Source of the DNA: Micromonospora purpureochromogenes
Lineage (GTDB): Bacteria; Actinomycetota; Actinomycetes; Mycobacteriales; Micromonosporaceae
Assembly: GCF_900091515.1 (NCBI RefSeq)
Contig: NZ_LT607410.1
Location: 3,410,001 to 3,474,000 of the forward strand
Reading direction: 5' to 3'
Length of the DNA stretch: 64,000 nt
Part shown: piece after piece, positions 28,051 through 36,240 of the stretch
Layout: each line of letters opens with the position of its first letter
Numbering within the stretch: the first letter of the stretch is position 1
Translations under genes and position numbers: made by a program
The notes under the pieces: model-generated
Told to the model about the DNA's origin: nothing
Seen by the model: only the letters and a program-made list of their open reading frames with translations
Database searches by the model: none

Positions 28051-28116
28051 GCCGGCGTAGCCCAGCGGCCAGAGCACCGCCCTTGTGGGCCGGCACCTGC
28101 CAGTTCTGCGAGCAGG
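28051..28116 (+). tRNA. Degenerate tRNA-Thr-like element (TGT)
   Basis: It starts GCCGGCG-TA, D arm GCCC-AGCGGCCA-GAGC (one mismatch), anticodon stem CCGCC/GCCGG (one C-C mismatch), loop CTTGTGG. Beyond that it degenerates: CCTGC and GCAGG enclose an 11-base loop in which TTC and GA are split by an insertion, and the following bases do not pair with the acceptor. Like the Gln-like element, its 3' half is abnormal and it faces the island. Confidence 0.4.
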
Positions 28117-28127
28117 GTAAGGACACC

Positions 28128-28150
28128 CGCCGTCCGGAGGCCAGACGGCG
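28128..28150. other. Hairpin between tRNA-like genes
   Basis: CGCCGTC and GACGGCG form a perfect 7-bp stem with a nine-base loop. No T-tract follows. Confidence 0.4.
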
Positions 28151-28179
28151 ATGTTGCGCGCTCGGTCGGTGCTGCGGCA

Positions 28180-28253
28180 GACCGGGTGCCCGAGTGGACA
28201 TGGGGCGATCCGCAAATACGTACACGTGGGTTTGATTCCCGCCTCAGTCTCCA
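28180..28253 (+). tRNA. Atypical tRNA-Cys (GCA) with encoded CCA
   Basis: Acceptor GACCGGG/CTCAGTC (one C-A mismatch), D stem CCC/GGG or GCCC/GGGC, loop CCGCAAA, T arm GTGGG-TTTGATT-CCCGC, discriminator U73, the main cysteine identity base, followed by CCA at 28251-28253. The anticodon stem is weak (about three of five pairs) and U33 is replaced by C. It is the only array member with an encoded CCA. Confidence 0.6.
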
Positions 28254-28255
28254 CG

Positions 28256-28271
28256 GATGCCATCCACTGTG
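28256..28271 (-). repeat. 16-nt element, inverted copy of 16996-17011
   Basis: ATGCCATCCACTGTGG is the exact reverse complement of the sequence upstream of tRNA-Glu in the first cluster. Here it lies six bases before tRNA-Met. Confidence 0.6.
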
Positions 28272-28276
28272 GTCCT

Positions 28277-28345
28277 CGCCGGAGGGCGTGGGCCCAGCCG
28301 CTGCTCATAACGGTGGCCCGCCCGGTTCGACCCCGGGTCCGGCGA
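28277..28345 (+). tRNA. Atypical 69-nt tRNA-Met (CAT) with minimal D arm
   Basis: Acceptor CGCCGGA/TCCGGCG is fully paired. The D arm GGGC-GTGG-GCCC follows directly with a four-base loop; then AGC, anticodon stem CGCTG/CGGTG (two G-U), loop CTCATAA, T arm CCCGG-TTCGACC-CCGGG, discriminator A. C1-G72 and the lack of three G-C pairs in the anticodon stem argue against an initiator. Ile(CAU) cannot be excluded. It has the same 69-nt layout as tRNA-Ala at 17264. Confidence 0.72.
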
Positions 28346-28366
28346 CTCATCCGCAGTGCCGGTCAG

Positions 28367-29281
28367 TCAGGCGGTGGCGGCCAGCAGGACCGGCACGGCC
28401 ACCACGTGGGTCCGGGAGCCGTCGCGGGGCGACACCTCGTACACCTCGACGGTGCCGGGGCCGGCGGACGCCAACCGGTAGGCGACCCCGCCGCGGTAGT
28501 CGCCGCGGCAGCCGCTGCCGCAGGTGGCGGTGGTGAAGCCGGTGCCGACCACCCGGCCGCTGCCGTCGAGGATCCGGATCGAGACGGTCGCCTCGTACAC
28601 GTCGGCGGTGCCGGCGACGGTGACCGGCCCGGTGACCCGCTGGCCGATGGCCGGCTCGGTGACCACGATCGGCGCCAGCAGGTCGGCGAGGTCGGTGCGG
28701 GCCAGCACGACGCCGCTACCGGCGAAGGCCACCCGGCGCACGGTGGGAAACTGGGTGAGCGTCCAGACCACCTGCGCCCGCCGCAGTCGCAGCGTCGGGG
28801 CGTCGGTGTCGGCGAAGGACGGGGGCGGGGCGACGGTGGCGGTGCCCTCGGCTATCCGGACCATCTCGACGCCGGCGGGGACCAGGGTGGCCAGGCCGGT
28901 GGCGGCCTCGGCGGACGTGGGCCCGGCGGCCAGTTCCGCCAGCGCCAGCCGCGAGGTGGCGACGGTGGTGGGTCGGGTACGCCGGGTCGGCACCACCACC
29001 CCGGCGCGGGCGAACCAGAGCTGCACGGTCACGCTGCCCGTGCCGGCCGGCGACGGCGTCCCGGTCCGGGGCGGTGTCACCGGCGCGGTCGACCGGGTGG
29101 CGGTGGGGCCGGGGGTGCCGGCGGTGGGGGTGCCCGGCGGGGCGGTGGGGGCGGTCACCGGGGCGCCGGCGGTGCTGGGCGCGGCGGCGCGGGGGGCCGG
29201 TCCGAGGGTGCCCGAGCGGGCGTCGGCGCAGCCGGCGAGCAGCAGCGCGAGCGCGGTGAGCAGGGCGGGCAGCCGGTTCAC
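28367..29281 (-). CDS. GerMN/Gmad2-domain lipoprotein
   Basis: A 304-residue lipoprotein (lipobox LLAGC near residue 18) with a long Pro/Thr-rich linker. A GerMN domain starts near residue 88 (VTVQLWFARAG, then VVWTLTQFPTVRRVAFAGSG). A Gmad2 immunoglobulin-like domain lies near 205-300 (IVVTEPAIGQRVTGPVTVAG and VAYRLASAGPGTVEVYEVSP). In spore formers these domains occur in germination and assembly proteins; in actinomycetes they occur beside two-component systems. Its start overlaps the kinase stop (ATGA-type), so it is the last gene of the regulator-kinase-lipoprotein operon and a likely envelope accessory. Confidence 0.9.
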   Translation of the reverse strand: MNRLPALLTALALLLAGCADARSGTLGPAPRAAAPSTAGAPVTAPTAPPGTPTAGTPGPTATRSTAPVTPPRTGTPSPAGTGSVTVQLWFARAGVVVPTRRTRPTTVATSRLALAELAAGPTSAEAATGLATLVPAGVEMVRIAEGTATVAPPPSFADTDAPTLRLRRAQVVWTLTQFPTVRRVAFAGSGVVLARTDLADLLAPIVVTEPAIGQRVTGPVTVAGTADVYEATVSIRILDGSGRVVGTGFTTATCGSGCRGDYRGGVAYRLASAGPGTVEVYEVSPRDGSRTHVVAVPVLLAATA

Positions 29282-30681
29282 GGTTCTCCTCCCGGGTCGG
29301 TGTCGGGCGGGGTCAGCGGCAGCGCCAGCTGGAACGTGGTGCCGACGCCGGGGGTGCTGCGTACGGTGAGCCGGCCGCCGAGCAGCCGGGCGTTCTCCCG
29401 GGCGATGGCCAGGCCGAGCCCGCTGCCCCGACCGGAGCGCGCCGGGTCGGCCTTGTAGAAGCGGTCGAACACGTGCGGCAGGTGCTCGGCGGCGATCCCC
29501 GGCCCCTGGTCGCTCACCTCGTACACGAGCAGCGGGCCGGCGCGGGTGACGCTCGCACGGACCTCGCCCTGGCCGTGCGTGACGGCGTTGCCGACCAGGT
29601 TGACCAGCACCCGTTCCAGCCGGCGTGGGTCGGTGCGCAGGACGGCCTCGTCGCCGGCGACGACGACCCGGCCGGCCCAGCCGTGCGCCGCGACCAGGCC
29701 GCGCAGCGGGGCGAGGGCGGGCACCGACGCCAGGCTGACCGCCTCCCGGCCGGCGTCCAGCCGGGAGATCTCCATCAGCTCCTCGACCAGCGTGCGCAGC
29801 CGTACCACGTCGGCTACCAGCAGCTCGGCGGCGCGGCGGGAGTCGTCGGGCAGCGTGTCGAGCCGGTCGGCCAGCAGCGAGGCCGCCGCCACCAGGGCGG
29901 TGACCGGGGTACGCAGTTCGTGCGCGACGTCGGCGGTGAACCGCCGCTCCCGGGCCTCGGCCCGGGACAGGTCGTCGATCTTCGTCTGGAGCGCCTGCGC
30001 CATGTCGTTGAACGCGGCGGCCCAGTCGCTGAACTCGTCCCGGCCGCGCACCGGCAGCCGGGTCGCCAGCAGCCCTTCCGCCACGGCCCGGGCGGCCCGG
30101 CTGGCCCGGCCAACCGGTTCGAGGGTGCGCCGGGCCAGGGAGTGCCCGACGCCCGCGGCGAGCGCCACCACCGCCAGCCAGCCGACCGCCAGCGCGGTGC
30201 GCAGCTGGTCCAGCCCGCCGACCAGGTCGCTCTCGTCGGTGACGGCGTACAGCTCGGCGGTCGAGCCCGGGATCCGTCCGCCGACCACCAGCAGGTGCCG
30301 TCCGCCGGCGCCGTCCAGCCGCTCGTAGCCGAGTTGCCCGTCGGTGACGGCGGCCCGCAGCCGCGGGCCGGGGGTGGGGGCGTACGAGGGGTGGGAGGCG
30401 CGGGTGTCATCGGCGACCAGCAGCACGTGCCGGCCGCTGCCCTCGAAGCTGGTCAGCAGCTCAGCGCGCCGGGTGTCGGTCAGCGGCACGAACTGCCCGG
30501 CCAGGACGAGCTGGTAGCGGGCGTCGGCCGCCGCCCGCTGCACCGAGCCGTCCAGCCGGGCCTGGCGCAGCATCAGGTACGACCCGCCGGCGAGCACCCC
30601 GGCGGAGACCCCGGCGACCAGTACGAACGCCACCGTCAACCGGCGGCGGAGCCGACCCGGCGGTACGGCGCCCGTGGCCAT
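29278..30681 (-). CDS. Two-component sensor histidine kinase
   Basis: A 467-residue membrane kinase. It has TM1 (about 15-35), an extracytoplasmic sensor loop of about 125 residues, TM2 (about 165-185), HAMP, then the H-box FTADVAHELRTP, an N-box VNLVGNAVTHG, DQGPGI and GSGLGLAIA. It should sense an envelope signal and phosphorylate the response regulator encoded 15 bp upstream. The arrangement with a GerMN lipoprotein resembles the CseB/CseC type of envelope-stress pair, though no sigma factor gene is adjacent. Confidence 0.94.
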   Translation of the reverse strand: MATGAVPPGRLRRRLTVAFVLVAGVSAGVLAGGSYLMLRQARLDGSVQRAAADARYQLVLAGQFVPLTDTRRAELLTSFEGSGRHVLLVADDTRASHPSYAPTPGPRLRAAVTDGQLGYERLDGAGGRHLLVVGGRIPGSTAELYAVTDESDLVGGLDQLRTALAVGWLAVVALAAGVGHSLARRTLEPVGRASRAARAVAEGLLATRLPVRGRDEFSDWAAAFNDMAQALQTKIDDLSRAEARERRFTADVAHELRTPVTALVAAASLLADRLDTLPDDSRRAAELLVADVVRLRTLVEELMEISRLDAGREAVSLASVPALAPLRGLVAAHGWAGRVVVAGDEAVLRTDPRRLERVLVNLVGNAVTHGQGEVRASVTRAGPLLVYEVSDQGPGIAAEHLPHVFDRFYKADPARSGRGSGLGLAIARENARLLGGRLTVRSTPGVGTTFQLALPLTPPDTDPGGEP

Positions 30682-30696
30682 CGCGCCATCCTCCCG

Positions 30697-31377
30697 TCAT
30701 GCCGTGGCGAGCTTGTAGCCGACCCCGCGCACCGTGCGGACCAGCCGGGGCTCGGCGGGATCGTCCTCCACCTTGGCGCGCAGCCGCTGCACCGCCACGT
30801 CGACCAGTCGGGAGTCGCCGAGGTGGGAGTGGTTCCACACCCGGTCCAGCAGCAGCTCGCGGGTGAACACCTGGCCGGGCCGGCGGGCCAGCTCCAGCAG
30901 CAGTCGGAACTCGGTGGCGGTCAGGGTCAGCTCCCGGCCGGCCTTGCGGACGACGAACCGGTTCGGGTCGATCTCCAGCCCGCCGACCGTCAGGACGCTC
31001 TCCTCGACGACGGCGCTGGCCCGGCGTAGCCCGGCGCGTACCCGCGCGACGAGCTCCGGCAGGTCGAACGGCTTGCGCAGGTAGTCGTCCGCGCCGCACT
31101 CCAGCCCGACGACCACGTCGATGGTGTCGGTGCGGGCGGTGAGCATCAGGATCGGCACCGAACTGGTGCGCCGGATCTCCCGGCACACCTCCAGCCCGTC
31201 GAGGCCGGGCAGCATCACGTCCAGGACCACCAGGTCGACCGGCTGGGCCCGCCAGGCGGCCAGCGCGGCGCGGCCGTCGACCGCCGTGCTGACCCGGAAG
31301 CCGGCCCGCCGCAGACCGAGGGCGGTGACCTCCCTGATGGAGGCATCGTCCTCGACAAGCAGCACGCGGCCGTCCAT
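30697..31377 (-). CDS. OmpR/PhoB-family response regulator
   Basis: A 226-residue protein: receiver domain with VEDDASIREV (acidic pocket), phospho-acceptor Asp in LVVLDVMLPG, Thr in MLTART and Lys in LRKPFD; then a C-terminal winged helix (LTATEFRLLLELARRPGQVF and RTVRGVGYKLA). The ATG at 31377 is preferred over upstream starts because TGAGGA lies just before it and the receiver begins at residue 3. It is the first gene of the operon with the kinase and the GerMN lipoprotein. Confidence 0.94.
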   Translation of the reverse strand: MDGRVLLVEDDASIREVTALGLRRAGFRVSTAVDGRAALAAWRAQPVDLVVLDVMLPGLDGLEVCREIRRTSSVPILMLTARTDTIDVVVGLECGADDYLRKPFDLPELVARVRAGLRRASAVVEESVLTVGGLEIDPNRFVVRKAGRELTLTATEFRLLLELARRPGQVFTRELLLDRVWNHSHLGDSRLVDVAVQRLRAKVEDDPAEPRLVRTVRGVGYKLATA

Positions 31378-31476
31378 GACGTCCTCAGGGTAGCCCCGGG
31401 AGGTCATCGGACGGTCCTGCCGCAACGGCCGGTGACGGGGGGCCGGTCGACGCCGGACCCCCGCCCCGACGGCTGG

Positions 31477-32085
31477 TCATTCCTGCCACTGGTGCGCGAC
31501 GTCGAGCACGATCCGGCTGTGCGTGCCGGGGCCGGCGAGCACGAACACGCGGAACGGCAGCCGGGCCCGCACCCCGACGGCGAAGGTGGTGTAGCCCTCG
31601 AAGCTGCCGCCGAAGACGACGTCCCGCAGCGTCGAGTAGCGCAGCACGTTCGCGGCGTGCTCGCCGACCCGGTACGGCACGGTGGCGACGTGCTGGTCGT
31701 CGTACGCCGGTGCCCGCAAAGACACCCGCAGCAGCGCGTCCCCGGCGGTGTACGGCGACAGTGCCAGCCCCTCGCCCTCGGTCCAGGTCTCGCCGTAGGC
31801 GACCGAGTAGCCGCTCACCGGGCCGGCGAACTCGAACACCACCCGGTCGTAGCAGTCGTGCCGACCGGTACGCACCTGGGTGAGCGGGGCGCCGCTGAGC
31901 GGGCCGGTCGTCCTCTCCGCGCTGCCCCAGGTGATCCCGCAGTACGGCGCGCCGGTGAGCGCCCGGGGCGCGACCTGCGCGCCGGTGGTCGTGGGCCGCG
32001 CCCCCGCGGTGGCCGCCGTGGCGGCGGTGAGCACGACGGCGAGCATGACCGCCGCCACCGCCCCCAGTGTCCTCGTGGATCGCAT
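31477..32085 (-). CDS. Secreted AMIN-like domain protein
   Basis: A 202-residue exported protein with a signal peptide (cut near ATAGA, residue 29). The mature part CGITWGSAERT, DCYDRVVFEF, YSVAYGETW and SRIVLDVAHQWQE is the beta-rich AMIN-like domain common in actinobacterial secreted proteins. Related AMIN domains target proteins to the cell wall. GGGAGGA precedes the ATG. It lies upstream of the response-regulator operon in the same direction but 100 bp away, so it is probably a separate unit. Confidence 0.8.
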   Translation of the reverse strand: MRSTRTLGAVAAVMLAVVLTAATAATAGARPTTTGAQVAPRALTGAPYCGITWGSAERTTGPLSGAPLTQVRTGRHDCYDRVVFEFAGPVSGYSVAYGETWTEGEGLALSPYTAGDALLRVSLRAPAYDDQHVATVPYRVGEHAANVLRYSTLRDVVFGGSFEGYTTFAVGVRARLPFRVFVLAGPGTHSRIVLDVAHQWQE

Positions 32086-32227
32086 GGTGTCCTCCCTGCC
32101 GTTACGTCCGGCCCGATCGGCCGGTGAGTACGACGGTCGGCGCGATCCGCCACAGCCGTCCCACCGTGGCGTAACAGCGCAGTAACAGTCCTCAACGGCC
32201 GGCCCGGGCGGGGCGCCCGATCCCCAT

Positions 32228-32288
32228 GATCCAGTCGCATTTCCCGAGACGACACGCCGTCCTGAGACTCGGAATCTGCGACCTGATC
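32228..32288. repeat. Imperfect 61-bp inverted repeat
   Basis: The arms are GATCCAGTCGCATTTCCCGAG and CTCGGAATCTGCGACCTGATC minus a base at their ends, with about four mismatches around a 19-base centre. It could be a bidirectional terminator, a REP-like intergenic element or a MITE remnant. It lies upstream of the secreted AMIN-like gene. Confidence 0.5.
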
Positions 32289-32342
32289 TTGAGGGCCCCG
32301 CCGCTACCCCCGCCGGAACACCCGGTCGCGCCGGTCGGGCCG

Positions 32343-33227
32343 TCAGGCCACCCGGGCCACCGCGCCGGCGGGCGGGGCGGGCACCGCGTCCGGGTGCAGG
32401 ACGGCGGCGATCGCCTCGACGCCGTCGACCAGACGCGGGCCGGGGCGGACGACCAGTCCGTCGGCGTCGACCGCCCAGACCGGCGTGCCCGGGAAGTGCT
32501 CCGCCACCGCCTCGGCCTGGCCGACAGCGCCGTCGAGGCGGAAACCGCAGGGCGTGACCAGCACGACCTGCGGTGCCGCGGCACGCAGCTCGGCCCAGGG
32601 CACCTGCACCGAGCGGGCGCCGGGGCGGGTGGCCACCGGCTCCCCGCCGGCGGCGCGTACCAGGTCGGGGATCCAGTGCCCGGCGGTGAACGGCGGGTCG
32701 GTCCACTCCACCACCGCCACCCGGGGCCGGGGCCGGTCGCCGACCGCCGCCGCGACCGCCGCGAGCCGGTCGCGCAGACCGTCCACCAGCGCCCGCGCCC
32801 GCTCCGGTACGCCGGCGGCGTCGCCCACCGCGAGGATGCTCGCCAGCACCTCGTCCAGGGTGTACGGGTCGAGCGAGAGCACGTCGGCGCGGCAGCCGAG
32901 GTGGTCCAGGGCGTCGGCGACGTGCCCGGAGGGCAGGGCGCAGACCCGGCACAGGTCCTGGGTGAGGATCAGCTCGGGGTCCAGCCCGGCGAGCGCGTCG
33001 GCGTGCAGGGTGTAGAGGTCGGCGCCGGCGGCGAGTTGGGCCCGGACGTGCGCGTCGATCTCGCCCGGGGTCATGCCCCGGGTGTCGGTGCCGCCGACGA
33101 CCACGGTCTTGCCGGCCCGGTCGGCGGCCGGCACCTCGCATTCGAAGGTCACCCCGACCAGGTCCCCGCCGAGGCCGAGGGCATAGACGATCTCGGTCGC
33201 GGAGGGCAGCAGGGAGACCAGGCGCAT
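32343..33227 (-). CDS. Cobalamin/Fe-siderophore-binding-like protein (BtuF fold, no signal peptide)
   Basis: A 294-residue protein beginning MRLVSLLPSATEIVYALGLG, the standard start of class III periplasmic-binding domains of the BtuF type, with LTQDLCRVCALPSG, VVEWTDPPFTAGHWIPDL and VVLVTPCGFRLDG. It has no export signal and no adjacent ABC permease, so it is probably one of the cytoplasmic cobalamin-binding-like proteins seen in many actinobacteria. Ligand unknown. Confidence 0.85.
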   Translation of the reverse strand: MRLVSLLPSATEIVYALGLGGDLVGVTFECEVPAADRAGKTVVVGGTDTRGMTPGEIDAHVRAQLAAGADLYTLHADALAGLDPELILTQDLCRVCALPSGHVADALDHLGCRADVLSLDPYTLDEVLASILAVGDAAGVPERARALVDGLRDRLAAVAAAVGDRPRPRVAVVEWTDPPFTAGHWIPDLVRAAGGEPVATRPGARSVQVPWAELRAAAPQVVLVTPCGFRLDGAVGQAEAVAEHFPGTPVWAVDADGLVVRPGPRLVDGVEAIAAVLHPDAVPAPPAGAVARVA

Positions 33228-33283
33228 GGCCCCATCCTGCCCGGGGCCGCCCGCGCGACGTGGTGCGGCCCCGGGGGAGGCGG

Positions 33284-35560
33284 TCACTCGGTACGCAGCC
33301 CGTCCGGCCGGGTCAGCCGGAACAGCATGGGCAGGCTCAGCCCGGCGACCAGCAGCACGGTCAGCGCGCCGAGCGCGACGGAGAGCCCGACGACGGGCCA
33401 CGCCACCGTCACCGGGGCCTGCACCATGCGCAGCAGCACGGCGCCGAGGCCGAGCCCGAAGACCACCGCGAGCGCCAGCCCGACCAGCACGGGCACCGCG
33501 GTCTGCCAGAGCACCGACCAGCCCAGGGTGGTACGGCGGGTGCCGACGGCGACCAGCATGGCCAGCAGCCGGCGGCGTTCCCGTAGCTGTTCCAGGGTGC
33601 CGACGAGCATGCTCGCGGCGATCAGCAGCAGGGTGACCACCACGCCGATGTAGAGGCCGCGCCGGACGTCGGCGAACCGGTCGTTCTCCCTGACCTCGGT
33701 GAGCGTGGTGACCCCGAGGGTGGGGTCGATCGTCGCGGCGGCGTTGCGGACGTGCTCCACCGCGTCCGGCGCGTCCGGGTCGAGCCGCAGGAACACCTCG
33801 CCGCGCAGCTCGCCCAGCGTCGCCCCGCCCAGCGCGGCCGGGGTGATCAGCACATCCCGCTGCTCCCATCCGGCCGGATCGGGTCGGGACGGGACGCGGC
33901 GGGCGTCGGCCGGCACGCGCCACCGCGCCAACCCGTCGACGGTCAGCGTCGCGCCGGGCGCGACGGCGGCCGCCTCCGGCGCCTGGACCAGGAAGACGTC
34001 GCCGTCGGCGCAGCGGTCGAGCCGGGCGAACTCGGCCAGCGCGATGCAGTCGCCGACCCGCAAGTGCAGCACGTCGCCGGCGTTGGCAATCGTGGTCAGG
34101 GTGCTGGTCGCGCCGGTGACCCCGGCGGCGGTGACGAGCTGGTGGACCGCCGCGGCGGTGTTCGGGCCGGCCGGCAGCTGCACCTGCACCTGCGCCCGGG
34201 AGGTGTCCTGTCCGGTCGCGGTGGTGAACTCCCGCGCCACCCCGGCGAAGAGCATCTGCAGCCCGATGGTGCCGGCCACCGCCACGGCGATGCCGTTGAC
34301 CAGCCGGGCGGAGGTGGCGCTGTCCAGCTGCATCCGCCGCACCGCGAGCTGCCAGCCGACCGGCCCGCCCCGCAGCCGGCGGACCAGCAGCTCCGTCGCC
34401 CAGGGCAGTAGGGTGACCGTGCCGACGAGCAGCAGCACGGCGCCGGCCGCCACCTGGTAGCGGGTGGCGGCGGAGCCGTCGTCCCGGATGCCGGTGAGCG
34501 GGTACAGCAGGGCGAGTCCGACGACGGGCAGCAGCAGCCGCCACCAGAGCCGACGGCGCGCCGGCACACCGCGCCGGGTCACCCCGAGCGGCTCCACCAC
34601 GACCGCGTGCAGCGCCACCATGGACACCAGCACGGCCAGCGCCGGCACGGTGACGGCGACGACCGCCACCAGCGGCAGGGGCGGGCGGACGTCCGCGGCG
34701 TACACGCTGAGGTCGAAGAGGGTGACCAGCGGAACGAGCTGGCGGCCGAGGGCGAACAGCGCGCCCCCGACGGCGACCCCGAGCAGCGCGCCGGCGGCGG
34801 CCTCGCCGGCGGCGATCCGCCGGATCATCACCGCGTCGGCGCCGACCAGGCGCAGCGCGGCCAGGCGGCGGTCGCGGCGCTCGCCGCCGAAGCGCACCGC
34901 GGCGCCGAGGAAGACCGCGATGGGCAGCAGGAGCACCACGAAGATGACGGCGACGAGCAGCATCAGCACCGGCCCGAAGCCCTCCCCGGGCAGCCCGCCG
35001 CCGAAGCGGTCCAGCCGGGTGGCGCCCCGCTCGGTGCTCAGCTCGTCGTCGCCGGCGTAGAAGGCGAACTCGCCGGGGCCGGCCAGACCGTCGTCGGCGA
35101 TGGTGCCGGTGATCCGGGCCCCGCCCAGGCGGGGCGCGAAGAGCGCACCGTCGGGGGAGTCGAGCACGTCCCGCAGGGCGGGGGAGACCACCGCCTCACC
35201 GGGCGCGGGCAGCCGGGTCAACCCCGGCGGGACGGGGGCGTCGGGTCCCTCCGGACGCACCAGCCGGCCGCGCACCGGCCGGCCGCGGAACTCGGTCTCC
35301 ACCATGGACACCAGCAGCGTGTTCGCCGCCGGCGCCAGCTCCTGGCCCATCCGCAGGTCGTCGCGGGCGTCGCCGCGCGCCTGGCGGGCGTCCAGCGCGC
35401 CGGGCACCGACGCGGCGAGCAGCAGCAGCGCCACGCCGATGCCGACGCCGAGCGCGGTGAGCACCGCCCGGGTCCACCCGTCGCGGCCGCCGCCGACCGC
35501 CATCCGGGCGCCCATCGCCAGGTCGGCCGCCGCGCCCCGGAAGCGTCGCGCCGTGCTCAC
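33284..35560 (-). CDS. FtsX-like ABC transporter permease
   Basis: A 758-residue protein with two FtsX/MacB-like units: N-terminal TM near 25-50, a large extracytoplasmic region, TM groups near 195-340 and 360-430, a second extracytoplasmic domain, and three C-terminal TMs. It should work with the ATPase encoded upstream, whose stop overlaps its GTG start (GTGA). Such exporters handle lipids, peptides or antibiotics; the substrate is not readable. PadR-ATPase-permease form one operon. Confidence 0.88.
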   Translation of the reverse strand: MSTARRFRGAAADLAMGARMAVGGGRDGWTRAVLTALGVGIGVALLLLAASVPGALDARQARGDARDDLRMGQELAPAANTLLVSMVETEFRGRPVRGRLVRPEGPDAPVPPGLTRLPAPGEAVVSPALRDVLDSPDGALFAPRLGGARITGTIADDGLAGPGEFAFYAGDDELSTERGATRLDRFGGGLPGEGFGPVLMLLVAVIFVVLLLPIAVFLGAAVRFGGERRDRRLAALRLVGADAVMIRRIAAGEAAAGALLGVAVGGALFALGRQLVPLVTLFDLSVYAADVRPPLPLVAVVAVTVPALAVLVSMVALHAVVVEPLGVTRRGVPARRRLWWRLLLPVVGLALLYPLTGIRDDGSAATRYQVAAGAVLLLVGTVTLLPWATELLVRRLRGGPVGWQLAVRRMQLDSATSARLVNGIAVAVAGTIGLQMLFAGVAREFTTATGQDTSRAQVQVQLPAGPNTAAAVHQLVTAAGVTGATSTLTTIANAGDVLHLRVGDCIALAEFARLDRCADGDVFLVQAPEAAAVAPGATLTVDGLARWRVPADARRVPSRPDPAGWEQRDVLITPAALGGATLGELRGEVFLRLDPDAPDAVEHVRNAAATIDPTLGVTTLTEVRENDRFADVRRGLYIGVVVTLLLIAASMLVGTLEQLRERRRLLAMLVAVGTRRTTLGWSVLWQTAVPVLVGLALAVVFGLGLGAVLLRMVQAPVTVAWPVVGLSVALGALTVLLVAGLSLPMLFRLTRPDGLRTE

Positions 35561-36240
35561 GCGACCGCCTCGAGATCGCGGGTGCGGCCGTCGCGCACCA
35601 CGATTTCCCGATCGGAGTACGCGGCCACCCGCGCCTCGTGGGTCACCAGCACCACGGCCGCGCCGGTCTCCCGGGCGGCCTCGGTGAGCAGCCGCATCAC
35701 CCGTTCGCCGTTGAGCGAGTCCAGCGCGCCGGTCGGCTCGTCGGCGAAGACCACCCGGGGCCGGCCGACCAGCGCCCGGGCCACCGCGACCCGCTGCCCC
35801 TGGCCACCGGAGACCTCGGCGGGCCGCTTGCCCGCCACCTCGGCCACCTCGACCCGGGTGAGCCAGTCCAGCGCCCGGCGCTCGGCCTCCCGGCGGCCGA
35901 CCCGGGCCAGCCGCAGCGGCAGCGCCACGTTCTCCAGGCAGGTCAGCTCGGGCACCAGCTGGCCGAACTGGAACACGAACCCGAAGCTCTCCCGGCGCAG
36001 GGCGCTGCGCTCGGCGTCGGACAGCTCGGCCAGGTCCCGCCCGTCGTAGCGGACCCGACCCGCGTCCGGGCGGACGATGCCGGCGAGGCAGTGCAGCAGG
36101 GTCGACTTGCCGGAGCCGGAGGAGCCCATCACGGCCACCACCTCGCCGGGGTCGACGCGCAGCGACGCACCGGCCAGCGCCACGGTGGCGCCGAAGCGAC
36201 GGTGCAGGTCCTCGGCAGCCAGCAGCGGGGTGGGGTTCAC
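35557..36240 (-). CDS. ABC transporter ATP-binding protein (LolD/MacB type)
   Basis: A 227-residue ATPase: Walker A GSSGSGKST, Q-loop FVFQFGQL, signature VSGGQGQRVAVARAL, Walker B VVFADEPTGALD, H-loop VTHEARV. The Q-loop/signature style is that of MacB/LolD partners of FtsX-like permeases. GTG at 36240 overlaps the PadR stop and its own stop overlaps the permease start, giving a tightly coupled three-gene operon. Confidence 0.93.
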   Translation of the reverse strand: MNPTPLLAAEDLHRRFGATVALAGASLRVDPGEVVAVMGSSGSGKSTLLHCLAGIVRPDAGRVRYDGRDLAELSDAERSALRRESFGFVFQFGQLVPELTCLENVALPLRLARVGRREAERRALDWLTRVEVAEVAGKRPAEVSGGQGQRVAVARALVGRPRVVFADEPTGALDSLNGERVMRLLTEAARETGAAVVLVTHEARVAAYSDREIVVRDGRTRDLEAVA

